NCBI RefSeq assembly: GCF_048001765.1
Contig: NZ_CP181447.1
Coordinates: 930,001-994,000, forward strand
Length of the DNA stretch: 64,000 bases
DNA from: Bombiscardovia asteroides_K
GTDB taxonomy: Bacteria > Actinomycetota > Actinomycetes > Actinomycetales > Bifidobacteriaceae
Direction: 5' to 3'
In this document: in pieces, positions 63,774 to 64,000 of the stretch
How the letters are laid out: every line of letters starts with the position of its first letter
How positions within the stretch are numbered: the first letter of the stretch is position 1
Notes under the pieces: generated by a model
The model's database searches: none
Told to the model about the DNA's origin: nothing
The model's input: only the letters and a program-made list of their open reading frames with translations
Made by a program: the position numbers and the translations under genes

Positions 63774-64000
63774 CCCGAGGCCACAAGAGATGCCATGTTT
63801 GACAAGTGGGGCGAAAAGTATCCTGCTATTCAACGACTATGGGAGAACGCGTGGGGGCAATTCATTCCGTTCCTGCACTATGATGCGGAGATCCGCACGG
63901 TCATCTGTTCCACTAACGCTATCGAAAGTTTGAATGCTAGGTTCCGAAGGTCGGTGCGAGCCCGGGGTCATTTCCCGACCGAGCAAGCAGCACTCAAATG
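63774..64000 (+). pseudogene. IS256-family transposase fragment (runs out of window)
   Basis: The frame reads PEATRDAMFDKWGEKYPAI, then WENAWGQFIPFL, then the mutator-type signature ICSTNAIESLNARFRR and HFPTEQAALK. This is the C-terminal part of IS256-type transposases. The upstream catalytic part is absent: TAA stands in frame at 63720-63722 and the sequence before is unrelated. It is distinct from the IS1249-like copies. The right end is outside the window. Confidence 0.8.

Larger units (their letters stand above)
46898..64000. mobile_element. Integrative island at tRNA-Pro (right end outside window)
   Basis: Everything after the tRNA is accessory: xis-like and broken integrase genes, three IS1249-like copies, a plasmid-type maintenance module, lanthipeptide genes and an IS256-type fragment. 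Base composition drops clearly after 53.7 kb by eye. The right attachment site is not visible, so the true extent is unknown. Confidence 0.7.

Overview
The window looks like the chromosome of a Bifidobacterium. It is a high-GC actinobacterium with short operons and many ATGA-type start/stop overlaps. It has RbpA, the pgsA-DUF881-sbp-DUF881-FHA-MerR division cluster, a UDPGP-type uridylyltransferase, a GH51 arabinofuranosidase and a TrpC-TrpB fusion. A bee-gut type species is possible, but I cannot prove the species from sequence alone.

Bases 1-46.8 kb are ordinary core genome. In order on the + strand: leuS (5' end outside the window), the DNA-uptake genes comEA-comEC, holA, the t6A operon tsaE-tsaB-rimI-tsaD, tRNA-Asn, a GH51 arabinofuranosidase, an M23-type secreted protein and an acyl-CoA synthetase. 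A sugar-binding-protein-like lipoprotein and icd follow on the minus strand. The + strand then resumes with guaB3, an Rv3235-like gene, a second acyl-CoA synthetase, def, rpsB-tsf-pyrH-frr-cdsA-rlmN, hisF-hisI-trpCB-trpA-lgt-rpe-hisE-hisG, and the pgsA to MerR division cluster. The minus-strand block at 39-46.6 kb holds a HAD phosphatase, rbpA, a HelY-type helicase, a small membrane protein, a fused PafBC-like regulator and a UDPGP enzyme.

From tRNA-Pro(GGG) at 46.82 kb to the window end is a mobile, lower-GC island. An excisionase-like gene and a tyrosine integrase follow the tRNA. The integrase is dead three times over: one N-terminal frameshift, one insertion, and one frameshift that removes the catalytic tyrosine. 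The insertion is a 13.6-kb nested unit, IS - cargo A - IS - cargo B - IS, made of three direct copies of a 1.36-kb IS1249-like element. It is flanked as a whole by the 8-bp duplication TGTGAAGA. Cargo A resembles a plasmid maintenance module: a ParB-like protein, a toxin-antitoxin pair, a DUF4192-like protein, a perfect 335-bp repeat, and a secreted peptide with a 4-TM partner. Cargo B is a decayed class III lanthipeptide operon: a LanKC lyase-like domain with no kinase or cyclase, an ABC ATPase, an FtsX permease, and an ABC exporter cut by an IS.

The most interesting signal lies just outside the composite element, at 63.16-63.44 kb on the minus strand. Two tandem tiny genes encode labyrinthopeptin-like precursors. 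Both have a class III leader motif (SLQ) and two S-x2-S-x3-C labionin motifs. A lipoprotein gene lies downstream and may serve immunity. Together with the LanKC remnant and transporters they suggest a split, partly degraded class III lanthipeptide system in Bifidobacterium. The window ends inside an IS256-type transposase fragment.
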